64,000 nt of DNA, from NCBI GenBank assembly GCA_944363975.1, contig CALVVU010000004.1, positions 124,001 through 188,000 on the forward strand. Reading direction: 5' to 3'. Origin of the DNA: Candidatus Coprovivens excrementavium (GTDB lineage: Bacteria > Bacillota_I > Bacilli_A > RF39 > UBA660). Below are positions 54,688 to 63,270 of the stretch, piece after piece (the first letter of the stretch is position 1; every line of letters begins with the position of its first letter). A model generated the notes under the pieces. It was not told the DNA's origin, did not search any database, and was given only the letters and a program-made list of their open reading frames with translations. The translations under genes were made by a program, and so were the position numbers.

Positions 54688-54727
54688 AATAATCTCCTTT
54701 ATAAATAATAAAACTATTATAACACAA

Positions 54728-54763
54728 AAAAACTATTCTTCTATCTTTAAGAATAGTTTTTTT
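54728..54763. terminator. Terminator downstream of the mutS unit
   Basis: Perfect 14-bp stem AAAAAACTATTCTT/AAGAATAGTTTTTT overlapping the stop of the 172-aa gene. Confidence 0.88.
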
Positions 54764-55251
54764 ACATCTTTAGGTTCCGTAAATCTTACCAAACCTTTCG
54801 TAATATCATAAAATTTATTTAATTTAGTAAGTTCTTCTTCTGACTTAGCATATTTAATCAAATCTTCACGTCTAATTTTCTTTTTCATAAAAAACGGTTT
54901 TAAATATTTATCATTAACATTATATTCAGGAATAAGAACTCTATACCAAGAACCAATCCCTTCTATATACTCATATATCATTCCGGGTATCTCATAATCA
55001 GAATAATATCTTTCTAAAGTTTTTAAAAAAACTAAATCAAAACTCATCAAGTCGCTATCTTTATCTTTTCTCGTATCTTTTAATATAGTATCTTTAAAAT
55101 TATTTGTTTCAATTACAACTACTTCATTATCTTTTTTAAAAACTTTTATAATAACTCTTTCTTCTTTTTTTATATGATTTTTTAATAAAGAAGCATATAC
55201 ATTAAAATGAATTAAATCAGTAAGTCCATAAAAATATTCTTCATTATACAT
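54733..55251 (-). CDS. Hypothetical protein downstream of mutS (172 aa)
   Basis: No family is recognised. It is soluble, with alternating strands and a basic C-terminal half (FFMKKKIRREDLIKYAKSEEELTKLNKFYDITKGL). The start overlaps the mutS stop by 8 bases, indicating coupled translation and a possible link to repair. It ends at a strong terminator. Confidence 0.7.
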   Translation of the reverse strand: MYNEEYFYGLTDLIHFNVYASLLKNHIKKEERVIIKVFKKDNEVVVIETNNFKDTILKDTRKDKDSDLMSFDLVFLKTLERYYSDYEIPGMIYEYIEGIGSWYRVLIPEYNVNDKYLKPFFMKKKIRREDLIKYAKSEEELTKLNKFYDITKGLVRFTEPKDVKKLFLKIEE

Positions 55252-57787
55252 CTTTCTTTGATAGCTCCTTTAATTCATAAAGTAAATTAATAGCTTCCAT
55301 TGGCGTACATTTAAGCGGATCTATTTCTTTAAGTCGATCTATTACAGGACTACTAACATCTTCCTCAAACTGAAAAGCAACCTGTGTCCCTATACTACTT
55401 AATGGTGCATCCTTATCATTATCTTCGTAATATTTTAAAATATCAGCTGCTCTCTCCAACAAGTTATTAGGCATTCCGGCTAATTTAGCTACATGAATAC
55501 CATAACTTTTATCTACTGCTCCGTCTTTTACCTTATGTAAGAAAGTTACATTACCATCTTTTTCATAAGCTTCAACATGAATATTCTTTATCCCTTCTAA
55601 ATCTTCTAAAGCTGTTAATTCGTGATAATGAGTACTAAACAATGTTTTACATTTTATTGTTTTATTTACATACTCTAATATTGCTTGAGCTAAACTCATT
55701 CCATCATATGTCGCCGTTCCACGTCCTAACTCATCAAACAAAATTAAAGAATTACTAGTAGCATTAACCAAAGCGTTCTTAGCTTCTTTCATTTCAACCA
55801 TAAATGTTGATTCTCCAGATACTAAATCATCAGAAGCACCAATTCTCGTAAAAATTTTATCAAATAACGGTAATTTTGCTATCTTAGCAGGAACAAACGA
55901 ACCCATTTGGGCCATTATAATGATAATTGCTAATTGACGCATATAAGTCGATTTACCACTCATATTAGGTCCTGTAATCAATAACGTATTAACATCTTCT
56001 GTCATAAAGCAATCATTTGCTACATACTCAGTTTTTGAAACTTTTTCGACAACCGGATGACGTCCATCAACTATTTCAATTCTTCTTTCTTCTAATAATT
56101 CTGGACGAATAAAATCATATTCATCAGCACAAGTAGCTAAACTTATAACAGCATCTAACGAAGCCAAATCTCTAGCTATAGCCTTTAAATTAAAAATTTC
56201 TTTCTTAATTTCTTCTTTAATCTCCATAAACAAGTTATATTCAAGTTCAATTATTTTTTCTTCAGCATTTAGTATTAAAGCTTCTTTTTCTTTTAATAAT
56301 GGACTAATAAAACGTTCACAATTAGTTAAAGTCTGTCTTCTCTCATAACCAAATTCATCTTTTACTTGAGACAAAGCTCCCTTACTAATTTCAATATAAT
56401 AACCAAAAACTTTTGTATACCCTACTTTTAAAGTCTTTATTCCCGTTCTTTCTCTTTCCTGTTCTTCCAAACTAGCAATAAATTCTTTACCACCACTACG
56501 TATTTTCTTCAATTCATCTAGTTCTTGATTATATCCATCTTTTATCAAATAACCTTCTTTTAAACCAATAGGTGGTGTCTCATATATTCCTCTTTCCAAT
56601 AAATCATAAAGTTTACTTTCATCTACTAAACGAATGTCAAAACCTAATTCATTGATCTTTTCACTAATACCAGGTAAAACACTTAAACTTCTCTTTATTT
56701 GTAAAACATCTCTTGCATTTAAATTACCACATATTGTCTTACCACAAAGTCTCTCTAAATCATAAACTTCATCCAACATATGTAATAACTCTTCTTTTAT
56801 AATAAATTCACTTCTTAATTTATCAATCATATCATATCTATTTAAAATCATTTTTTTATCTTTAAGTGGATTAGCTAACCAATTTTTTAAACATCTACTT
56901 CCCATAGCTGTCTTTGTTTTATCTAACAACCATATCAAACTATAAGTGCGTTCTTTTAATCTTAAAGTTTCAAACAACTCTAAATTTCTAATTGTATGAA
57001 CATCCATTTCTAAGTACTCATCAGGATGAACAATTTCTACCTGATTAATATGATCAACACTTTTTAATTGTTTAACTACTAAATAATATAATAAATGTTT
57101 AATTCCTAAAATATATCTCATTTCTTTAATATCTTTATACAAATACTCATACTGATTTTCTAAAGTATTACTACATATACTAACTTCAACATTATAAGAA
57201 TCTTTCAATATATTAATAAACTCTTCATCTTGATTATCTAATAATATAACTTCTTTTAAATTAAGACTTAATATTGCATTAACTAGTTTTTCTTTATCTT
57301 TAGGAATATCCATAATATATAAAGATCCAGTTGAAATATCACAATATGTAATAGTATATAAATTTGTAAAATCTAAAACACTACCAATATAATTATTATC
57401 GTAGTCTTTAAGCATTTCATAATCAACAACAGTCCCTTTACTTATTACTTGAACTACTCCCCTTTTAACCATTCCTTTAGCTGTCTTAGGATCTTCTAAT
57501 TGCTCACAAATAGCAATTTTATATCCTTTATTAACTAACTTTTCAATATAAGGTCTTACACTATGAAAAGGAACACCACACATTGGAATTCTTTCCTCTA
57601 ATCCACCATTTTTACTTGTCAGTGTTAATTCACATTCTCTACTACACAATATTCCATCTTCGAAAAATAATTCATAAAAATCTCCAAGACGATAAAATAA
57701 TAATTCATCAGGATATTGATCTTTAATTTCCATATACTGTTTCATTCCTGGACTTAATTTATTTCTATCTACTTCGCTTCTTTTCAT
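55244..57787 (-). CDS. mutS: DNA mismatch repair protein MutS
   Basis: Mismatch-recognition ATPase, 847 aa. The N-terminal mismatch-reading loop is present (LSPGMKQYMEIKDQYPDELLFYRLGDFYELFFED, with the Phe-x-Glu motif in DFYELF). The ATPase has GPNMSGKSTYMRQ (Walker A), FDELGRGTATYDG (Walker B region) and STHYHEL. The clamp and lever domains are of normal size. No mutL is in the window. Confidence 0.98.
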   Translation of the reverse strand: MKRSEVDRNKLSPGMKQYMEIKDQYPDELLFYRLGDFYELFFEDGILCSRECELTLTSKNGGLEERIPMCGVPFHSVRPYIEKLVNKGYKIAICEQLEDPKTAKGMVKRGVVQVISKGTVVDYEMLKDYDNNYIGSVLDFTNLYTITYCDISTGSLYIMDIPKDKEKLVNAILSLNLKEVILLDNQDEEFINILKDSYNVEVSICSNTLENQYEYLYKDIKEMRYILGIKHLLYYLVVKQLKSVDHINQVEIVHPDEYLEMDVHTIRNLELFETLRLKERTYSLIWLLDKTKTAMGSRCLKNWLANPLKDKKMILNRYDMIDKLRSEFIIKEELLHMLDEVYDLERLCGKTICGNLNARDVLQIKRSLSVLPGISEKINELGFDIRLVDESKLYDLLERGIYETPPIGLKEGYLIKDGYNQELDELKKIRSGGKEFIASLEEQERERTGIKTLKVGYTKVFGYYIEISKGALSQVKDEFGYERRQTLTNCERFISPLLKEKEALILNAEEKIIELEYNLFMEIKEEIKKEIFNLKAIARDLASLDAVISLATCADEYDFIRPELLEERRIEIVDGRHPVVEKVSKTEYVANDCFMTEDVNTLLITGPNMSGKSTYMRQLAIIIIMAQMGSFVPAKIAKLPLFDKIFTRIGASDDLVSGESTFMVEMKEAKNALVNATSNSLILFDELGRGTATYDGMSLAQAILEYVNKTIKCKTLFSTHYHELTALEDLEGIKNIHVEAYEKDGNVTFLHKVKDGAVDKSYGIHVAKLAGMPNNLLERAADILKYYEDNDKDAPLSSIGTQVAFQFEEDVSSPVIDRLKEIDPLKCTPMEAINLLYELKELSKKDV

Positions 57788-57828
57788 TTTTACATCACGT
57801 TAATTATTATAACAAATTTGCCTAAAAA

Positions 57829-57850
57829 AAAGAAGAATTATTCTTCTTCT
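57829..57850 (-). terminator. Terminator of the 332-aa surface protein gene
   Basis: Stem AGAAGAAT/ATTCTTCT (57831-57838 with 57840-57847 region) followed on the minus strand by TTTTTTTT. Confidence 0.82.
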
Positions 57851-58836
57851 AATATATATGGACTATTAATAGTTCCATCACCTACTAAATTTCCCTTTAC
57901 ATTAATTACAGGTCTTACAACTAAATTAGTATTAAGAGGTACTAAAACAATTTCACCATCACGGTATGCGTAGGCCATCTCATCACCATCAGTATTCATC
58001 AAATACATTCCTCCACTAACATTGTAAGAAATATTTTCAACATCCTTTGTTATTAAAGCCATTTCATTAGCACTCAATGTTCCAACATATGAATCTATAT
58101 ATCCACTAAAATTAATTAAATTATCTCCCGTAACTTCTGTGACAGCATAAGCATCAAAAGGATTACGAACTACATAGTTAACATTAGCAAAATTATTATT
58201 AAACCAATTATTCAAAGTACTCTCTAAATTACTACCACTATAAGATGCACTATTACCATATACTGAAGCCAAAACATTATCATCAAGCATCAAACGATAT
58301 GTTCCATCACCATTAATTCTTATTATACGAAAAATCATATTATTTAAACTTACATAATTATCTTTAGCATCAGCTTTGTAATAATAAGATAATCCTAACT
58401 CATCATTTACTTGACCTAAATCTTGAAATTTTAATTCCTTAACTTGATCATCCATAAATGACAAAACACAACTCGTATTCTTATTTATATAAGGTGAATA
58501 AATTGTCGAAGTCAGAGCGTCGTACTTCAATTCTCCAGAACTACATTCAATAGAACCAAATGAATTATTACTTGTAACAGTAGCTGAAAATGCTCCCTCT
58601 TTAACATAACGCTGTAAAGAATCTTCATTTCCATTAATAATATCAACTTTAATTAAATATTCATTTTTTGTATCGTCAGTCAACTTTAAAGAAAAAGTTG
58701 CTCCTAATAAAGCCATACAAGAACAACCTATAATTAATAACGGTACATACATGTTACTAAGAGTACTACGACTTAAAGTTTTATTTTTTTTCTTCTTTAA
58801 ATTTTCAAATTCTTTTTCGGGATTAAATTTCTTCAT
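57838..58836 (-). CDS. Membrane-anchored surface protein (332 aa), 'RIIRINGDGT' type
   Basis: One N-terminal helix (about 30-50: MYVPLLIIGCSCMALLGATFSL) after a basic stretch, then an exported domain. The C-terminal half has VSLNNMIFRIIRINGDGTYRLMLDD, EVTGDNLINFSGY, RDGEIVLVPLNTNLVVRPVINVKGN and a closing GDGTINSPYILEE. The start-and-end pattern also occurs in the protein at 62084-63004. Such domains are widespread in secreted proteins of gut Bacillota. No function is established here. Confidence 0.75.
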   Translation of the reverse strand: MKKFNPEKEFENLKKKKNKTLSRSTLSNMYVPLLIIGCSCMALLGATFSLKLTDDTKNEYLIKVDIINGNEDSLQRYVKEGAFSATVTSNNSFGSIECSSGELKYDALTSTIYSPYINKNTSCVLSFMDDQVKELKFQDLGQVNDELGLSYYYKADAKDNYVSLNNMIFRIIRINGDGTYRLMLDDNVLASVYGNSASYSGSNLESTLNNWFNNNFANVNYVVRNPFDAYAVTEVTGDNLINFSGYIDSYVGTLSANEMALITKDVENISYNVSGGMYLMNTDGDEMAYAYRDGEIVLVPLNTNLVVRPVINVKGNLVGDGTINSPYILEEE

Positions 58837-58911
58837 ATATATACGCTCCTATATCATATTAATTATAAAATAATAAAAGTAAAAAATCAATCTCTACTAA
58901 AAGAAAAAAAT

Positions 58912-58933
58912 AAAACTAATATAATTAGTTTTA
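58912..58933 (-). terminator. Terminator of the 26-aa membrane peptide
   Basis: Stem AAAACTAAT/ATTAGTTTT followed by TTTTTTT on the minus strand; it begins at the stop codon of the small gene. Confidence 0.82.
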
Positions 58934-59011
58934 TGCACTAAAAGTAATAAGAATAGCAATTAAAAGTAAAAACAAAATTACTATCACTCTTTCTCTTGTT
59001 TTAAATTTCAT
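58931..59011 (-). CDS. Small membrane peptide (26 aa)
   Basis: Reads MKFKTRERVIVILFLL followed by LIAILITFSA: a basic start then one membrane helix. GGGAGAA (59018-59024) is well placed before the ATG, a promoter with a 17-base spacer lies upstream and a terminator follows the stop at once. These four signals together make a real monocistronic gene likely, although it is far below usual gene-calling size. The function is unknown; small regulators of membrane proteins and type I toxins look like this. Confidence 0.65.
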   Translation of the reverse strand: MKFKTRERVIVILFLLLIAILITFSA

Positions 59012-59038
59012 AACTATTTCTCCCAACGTACGTTTAAT

Positions 59039-59067
59039 ATTTTAAATTAATTTAAACTATAATTCAA
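59039..59067 (-). promoter_or_regulatory. Promoter of the 26-aa peptide gene
   Basis: TTGAAT (59062-59067), exactly 17 bases, then TAAAAT (59039-59044) on the minus strand. Confidence 0.75.
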
Positions 59068-59085
59068 TAAAATAGGCGAAATAAA

Positions 59086-59107
59086 AATTCCTTTACGTAA
59101 AGGAATT
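59086..59107. terminator. Terminator after the HD-domain gene
   Basis: A perfect 22-base palindrome, AATTCCTTTAC/GTAAAGGAATT, with T-rich flanks, overlapping the stop of the HD-domain gene at 59106. Confidence 0.8.
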
Positions 59108-59711
59108 AATTTTTTTTAAAAAACAACTTATAAGCTTTATCTTTGACTATTTTAGGAATTAATCTTAAACTAGGAAGTTCATGTACACTATTAAACTTAT
59201 CAACTATTGTAATAATAAATCCTTCTTTATACCTTGGGGGAATTAGAGTCAATGGAAACATATGTCTCTTAATTGAATTAGTAATTTTTTTATTCTCTAA
59301 TTGAGGAAAGAATTTAACATAATTTAAAGACGCATCATTAGCATGAGTAAATGCATGCATTTTATAAAATGGCTTTTTTTCTTTCATTAACGTCGCATAT
59401 TTGCCACCTTCTAATTCTTCTATTTCTGGAGTACTCAACCATACTTGACTATAAAAATCATGTAATAATCCAGCAATTGCACAAACTCTTTCATCAGCAC
59501 CAAAGAATCTTGCTAATTCAAAAGATCTAAATGAAACTAAAATAGAATGATCCCAAACACTTAAATTATGATGATGCATAAAAAGCTTTCTTTTTTGAAA
59601 TTCTTTATTTAATAAAATCTCCTCTACTATAAGCATCCATTCATCAAATAATGGATGCAATACGACAGATGCATCTATATATTTAATTAAATTTTCATCA
59701 TAATAATTCAT
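59106..59711 (-). CDS. HD-domain phosphohydrolase
   Basis: 201 aa. The metal-binding pattern is H...HD...D: HHHNLSVWDHS (about 46-56), GLLHDFY (about 87) and a distal VDKFNSVHEL (about 171). Family members hydrolyse phosphate esters, often of nucleotides; the substrate is not visible. It starts one base after the YlbL-like gene ends, so the two are translated as a unit. Confidence 0.8.
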   Translation of the reverse strand: MNYYDENLIKYIDASVVLHPLFDEWMLIVEEILLNKEFQKRKLFMHHHNLSVWDHSILVSFRSFELARFFGADERVCAIAGLLHDFYSQVWLSTPEIEELEGGKYATLMKEKKPFYKMHAFTHANDASLNYVKFFPQLENKKITNSIKRHMFPLTLIPPRYKEGFIITIVDKFNSVHELPSLRLIPKIVKDKAYKLFFKKN

Positions 59712-60722
59712 CTATAACCCCTCCAAATAATTTATTGCATCCTGTAAAGTTTTAACCTCTACAATTTCTAAATCATAACCTTTTTCTTCTTTTACTTTAA
59801 TAGCTTCATCATAATTGCCCTCTGGAACAAAGAAAACATCAGCATCAGCTTTAAAAGCTCCCATAACTTTATATTTAACTCCTCCTATTTCACCAACGGT
59901 ACCATCTCGTGAAATTGTTCCTGTTCCAACTATCTTCTTACCATGAGTTAAATCTTGATTAGTTAACGCATTATAAACCATCAAAGACATCATTAAGCCG
60001 CCGCTAGGACCACTTTCAGAAGTTTTAGAAGAGATTTCAATTTCTTTATCACAATTCAAATCAAAAATAGTAATAGCCGAAATACCTACAATTTTCTTAT
60101 CATTTTCTTCATAGACTATTCCATAAGTTTCAACTTCTTCATCATCTCGTAATACTTTAAAAGAAACTTTCTTTCCAACTTCTTCACTTTGAATTATATC
60201 AGTAATTTCATCAATATTCAAAATTTTCTTACCATTACACTCTATAATATTATCTCCCACTTGCAAATCAGTCTTAGCTTTACTATCAATATATGCCACA
60301 TAATTAATATTATTCGTAATAGTATATTCTATATTAGCAGCTTCCAAAGCTGCAACCATTGCCATATTCTTACTCTGTAATAAAAGCAACTTCTCTCTTT
60401 CATTAGCTTCTTCTATTGTTTCATTTTCATAAGTAACATCACTTATTGGTTCTAAATCCCAATCCGGTATAATAAAAGATAACAATACATGAGGAATACT
60501 TCCTTGAGCCACAGATACATAAGCCATATTAAAAGATCCTTCTATATTAGCACTTTCACCATCAACCATAACTCTATTTTCTAAATCAATAATTCCACCA
60601 GGCATATTAACTTCATATGGTACTCTAACAAAAACACATATTAAAATTAATATCATTCCAATTAAAAAGATTCCATAGTCCTTCATAAAATTCTTTATTA
60701 CATCATATATCTTATTAAACAT
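59712..60722 (-). CDS. YlbL/SepM-like membrane-anchored PDZ-Lon protease
   Basis: 336 aa: an N-terminal helix (FLIGMILILICVFV), a PDZ domain (about 145-215, KTDLQVGDNIIECNGKKI) and a C-terminal Lon (S16) protease domain. The catalytic Ser is in SGPSGGLMMSL and the Lys in GGVKYKVMGAF, both intact. The protease acts outside the membrane on peptides or membrane proteins. In Bacillus ylbL lies beside ylbJ, as here (ylbJ-like gene divergent). Confidence 0.92.
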   Translation of the reverse strand: MFNKIYDVIKNFMKDYGIFLIGMILILICVFVRVPYEVNMPGGIIDLENRVMVDGESANIEGSFNMAYVSVAQGSIPHVLLSFIIPDWDLEPISDVTYENETIEEANEREKLLLLQSKNMAMVAALEAANIEYTITNNINYVAYIDSKAKTDLQVGDNIIECNGKKILNIDEITDIIQSEEVGKKVSFKVLRDDEEVETYGIVYEENDKKIVGISAITIFDLNCDKEIEISSKTSESGPSGGLMMSLMVYNALTNQDLTHGKKIVGTGTISRDGTVGEIGGVKYKVMGAFKADADVFFVPEGNYDEAIKVKEEKGYDLEIVEVKTLQDAINYLEGL

Positions 60723-60762
60723 TATATCACCATAATTATTATATCATTAAGCGGAGTCAAAT

Positions 60763-61602
60763 ATGAAAAATATCCTAAAAGATTTATTAATATTTACAAC
60801 TATTTTAATCTATTTTATTTACTGTATCAATTACAATGCTTATATCCAAGAACAAACAATATATTCTATAAACATTTGGATAACCAAAATTATTCCTACT
60901 TTATTTCCAACCTTTCTAATTGTCGATTTAATTTATAATAGTAATATTCCATATTACTTTAATAAAATATTTCACTTTGATTTTATCTATCTTTTAAGTA
61001 TTATATCTGGTTCTCCAACTAATGCTCATATTCTAAATAAATATAATGAAGATATTACTAAATCACTAAGTGTAACTAAATATACATCCCTCTTATTTAC
61101 ATACACCTTTTTAAAAAATATTTATAATATCAAATTAGCTATCCTCCTTATTTTAACAAATATTCTTAGTAATATTATTCTAACTATTTTTTTAAAACCT
61201 AAACCAAATCCAATTATTAAAAAAAATTTAAATATTTTTAACACTATCATTCAAAGTATTTCCCACAATATAAACACATTAATAATTATTCTAGGTACCT
61301 TAATATTTTTTAACACTTTACCAACTAATTTAATTCCTAATCTTTATATTAAATCTTTTCTTTTAAGTATTTTAGAAGTAACAACATCTTTAAATAATCT
61401 TCTTTTAATAGATATACCTCTTAATATTAAAATATTATTTACAATCATTACTATATCTACCTGTGGTTTATGTATTGAAACCCAAATAAAAAGTATCATA
61501 AATGATACTTCTATAAACAATTATAAATACTTAAAATATCGTCTAATACATCTAATTATTTATATGTTCCTAACCATAATAGGATTAACTCTCTTTAACT
61601 AA
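60763..61602 (+). CDS. YlbJ-like sporulation-associated membrane protein
   Basis: 279 aa, about seven membrane helices. It has the YlbJ outline: WITKIIPTLFPTFLIVDLI at the start, ISGSPTNAHILNKY (family GFPVGAKI region) and ETQIKSIINDTS near the end. YlbJ is needed for spore cortex in Bacillus. The neighbour ylbL supports the identity, but similarity by eye is moderate and the protein is shorter than usual (about 400 aa). Confidence 0.65.
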   Translation: MKNILKDLLIFTTILIYFIYCINYNAYIQEQTIYSINIWITKIIPTLFPTFLIVDLIYNSNIPYYFNKIFHFDFIYLLSIISGSPTNAHILNKYNEDITKSLSVTKYTSLLFTYTFLKNIYNIKLAILLILTNILSNIILTIFLKPKPNPIIKKNLNIFNTIIQSISHNINTLIIILGTLIFFNTLPTNLIPNLYIKSFLLSILEVTTSLNNLLLIDIPLNIKILFTIITISTCGLCIETQIKSIINDTSINNYKYLKYRLIHLIIYMFLTIIGLTLFN

Positions 61603-62094
61603 ACGATATTCAAAATCAATATCTTCATCTAATACTTCTTGATCACTATCTAATTTATACCAATATTTTATCAAATACATATCAGTAAATCCAGAATCCA
61701 AAGTTGAAGACGCAATAACATACCCACCACTTAATCTTTCTAAATCAATCAAATTTTCAACATACAAATCATCAGTACTTATTCTTACTTGTTTTAATAC
61801 CTTTTCATCATGAACATTAGGTACCAAAACAATCTTATAATTTACTTTATTTTTATTATTATTGGTAATTGTATAAGTTGTTCCATCTAAAGATAATCCT
61901 TCTCCATCAGACAAACCTTTTATTTTATCAACATTAGTATCATCAACTACAACTACCATTCCATCTAAATTAGTTATTTTACTTTCTTCATTCTTTTTTA
62001 TTGCAAAAAAAGCATATATCAAAACAGCTATTAAGAATATTAAAGCTAATATTTCAATAATTATTTGCTTTTTTAATTGTTTACTAACTACCAT
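61585..62094 (-). CDS. Membrane-anchored surface protein (169 aa)
   Basis: N-terminal helix (IIIEILALIFLIAVLIYAFFAI) and an exported beta-rich domain (about 45-169) with YTITNNNKNKVNYKIVLVPN, the pattern of TasA/archaellin-like surface strands. Its start overlaps the stop of the next upstream gene at 62084 by 11 bases, so the two are cotranslated and may work together. The function is unknown. Confidence 0.7.
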   Translation of the reverse strand: MVVSKQLKKQIIIEILALIFLIAVLIYAFFAIKKNEESKITNLDGMVVVVDDTNVDKIKGLSDGEGLSLDGTTYTITNNNKNKVNYKIVLVPNVHDEKVLKQVRISTDDLYVENLIDLERLSGGYVIASSTLDSGFTDMYLIKYWYKLDSDQEVLDEDIDFEYRLVKES

Positions 62095-63004
62095 AAGTCA
62101 CCTCGTAAGGATTATTAATTGTTCCATCACCATTACTCAAATAATAATTATCTTCCAAATAAACAACTTCTCGGCGATATAAATCAACATATTTCCCAAT
62201 AGCTAGTACTCCATCAGTATCACTAGCATAATAAACATTACCAGTTGTTATATCAGTAAGCCAATAATCTCTTTTTTCTGTCATCCAACTCTTACGATTT
62301 AAAGTATCCTCTATATTTAATAATTTATTATCAAAACTACTTAAATAATCTTCTAACGTTGGATATTCATCACTACTATTATAAATACCTAACCCCATAT
62401 CTACAGTATCTAACAATTTTATCTTTCCATCAATCAAACCAATGATACGATATAAATGATTATTATAGCGCAAATAATTATCAACTATTTCCCCATAATA
62501 TCTTTCATTACCTTTATCATCTCTATATACTTGTTCACTTCTTTTTATAACATTACTTAGTAATTTAGATTCAATAGTTTGAACATCTATATTAAATTTA
62601 TAATTACTAGTGCTAGATATTTCAATTGTATGAAAAGCAAAATCACCATTTTCTCCATAAGGTGCTAATTCCCCTAAATCAATTATTCCATTAACTAACA
62701 ATTGATTTGGCTCACCATCAAGTGAATAATATACATTTTCAACATTTTTATTATCTACTTCACTTAACACCAAAGCAAAATTATTAATCTTTTGATCTTT
62801 ATTAATAATACCAATTTCCATCTTGCTATTATCTACCGTATTCAATTTTTTATCACTCGAAAAAACAACACGATAATTAACTTTATTTATCTCAGCTATA
62901 AAATTATCGTCGTTTTTACCCGATTCTTTAGAATACGAAAAACCCAACAAAACCACTGAAACAAGCATTATCGATACTAATAATATATAAAACTTTTTAC
63001 TCAT
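62084..63004 (-). CDS. Membrane-anchored surface protein (306 aa), 'YRIIGLIDG' type
   Basis: N-terminal helix (FYILLVSIMLVSVVLLGFSY), a beta-rich middle part similar in style to the 169-aa partner (VNYRVVFSSD; NFALVLSEV), then YNNHLYRIIGLIDGKIKLLD and a closing GDGTINNPYEV, as in the 332-aa protein at 57838. The start is placed at 63004 (GGTGATTGTA before ATG). It is first in a two-gene unit. Confidence 0.72.
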   Translation of the reverse strand: MSKKFYILLVSIMLVSVVLLGFSYSKESGKNDDNFIAEINKVNYRVVFSSDKKLNTVDNSKMEIGIINKDQKINNFALVLSEVDNKNVENVYYSLDGEPNQLLVNGIIDLGELAPYGENGDFAFHTIEISSTSNYKFNIDVQTIESKLLSNVIKRSEQVYRDDKGNERYYGEIVDNYLRYNNHLYRIIGLIDGKIKLLDTVDMGLGIYNSSDEYPTLEDYLSSFDNKLLNIEDTLNRKSWMTEKRDYWLTDITTGNVYYASDTDGVLAIGKYVDLYRREVVYLEDNYYLSNGDGTINNPYEVTYGS

Positions 63005-63044
63005 TACAATCACCATATCTTTTATTCTACTAATATATTATCAC

Positions 63045-63072
63045 AAAAAAAGAAACATTTAAAGTTTCTTTA
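63045..63072 (-). terminator. Terminator of the CotS-like kinase gene
   Basis: Stem GAAAC/GTTTC extended by AAA/TTT, followed on the minus strand by TTTTTTT. Confidence 0.7.
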
Positions 63073-63096
63073 TCATATTTTATAATAGGTGATTCT

Positions 63097-63270
63097 ATGT
63101 GCCATAAAAACTCTTTTCTACTAATTCTTATCATTTTATGCCTAAGTATTCTTATTTTTTATCAAGCAATTATTACACTAATAATACCATTACGTTTTAA
63201 TGTTATAATTTTATTAATTGAATGTTCCCTTCTATTCTTCTTTTTATTTAAACTATTATGGCCTTATTAA
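63097..63270 (+). CDS. Small membrane protein (57 aa)
   Basis: Reads MCHKNSFLLILIILCLSILI at the start, with two predicted membrane helices (about 7-21 and 36-54) ending LLWPY. TATAATAGGTGATTCT precedes the ATG, combining a -10-like sequence with a weak ribosome-binding site. The stop overlaps the convergent kinase stop. No family is recognised. Confidence 0.5.
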   Translation: MCHKNSFLLILIILCLSILIFYQAIITLIIPLRFNVIILLIECSLLFFFLFKLLWPY

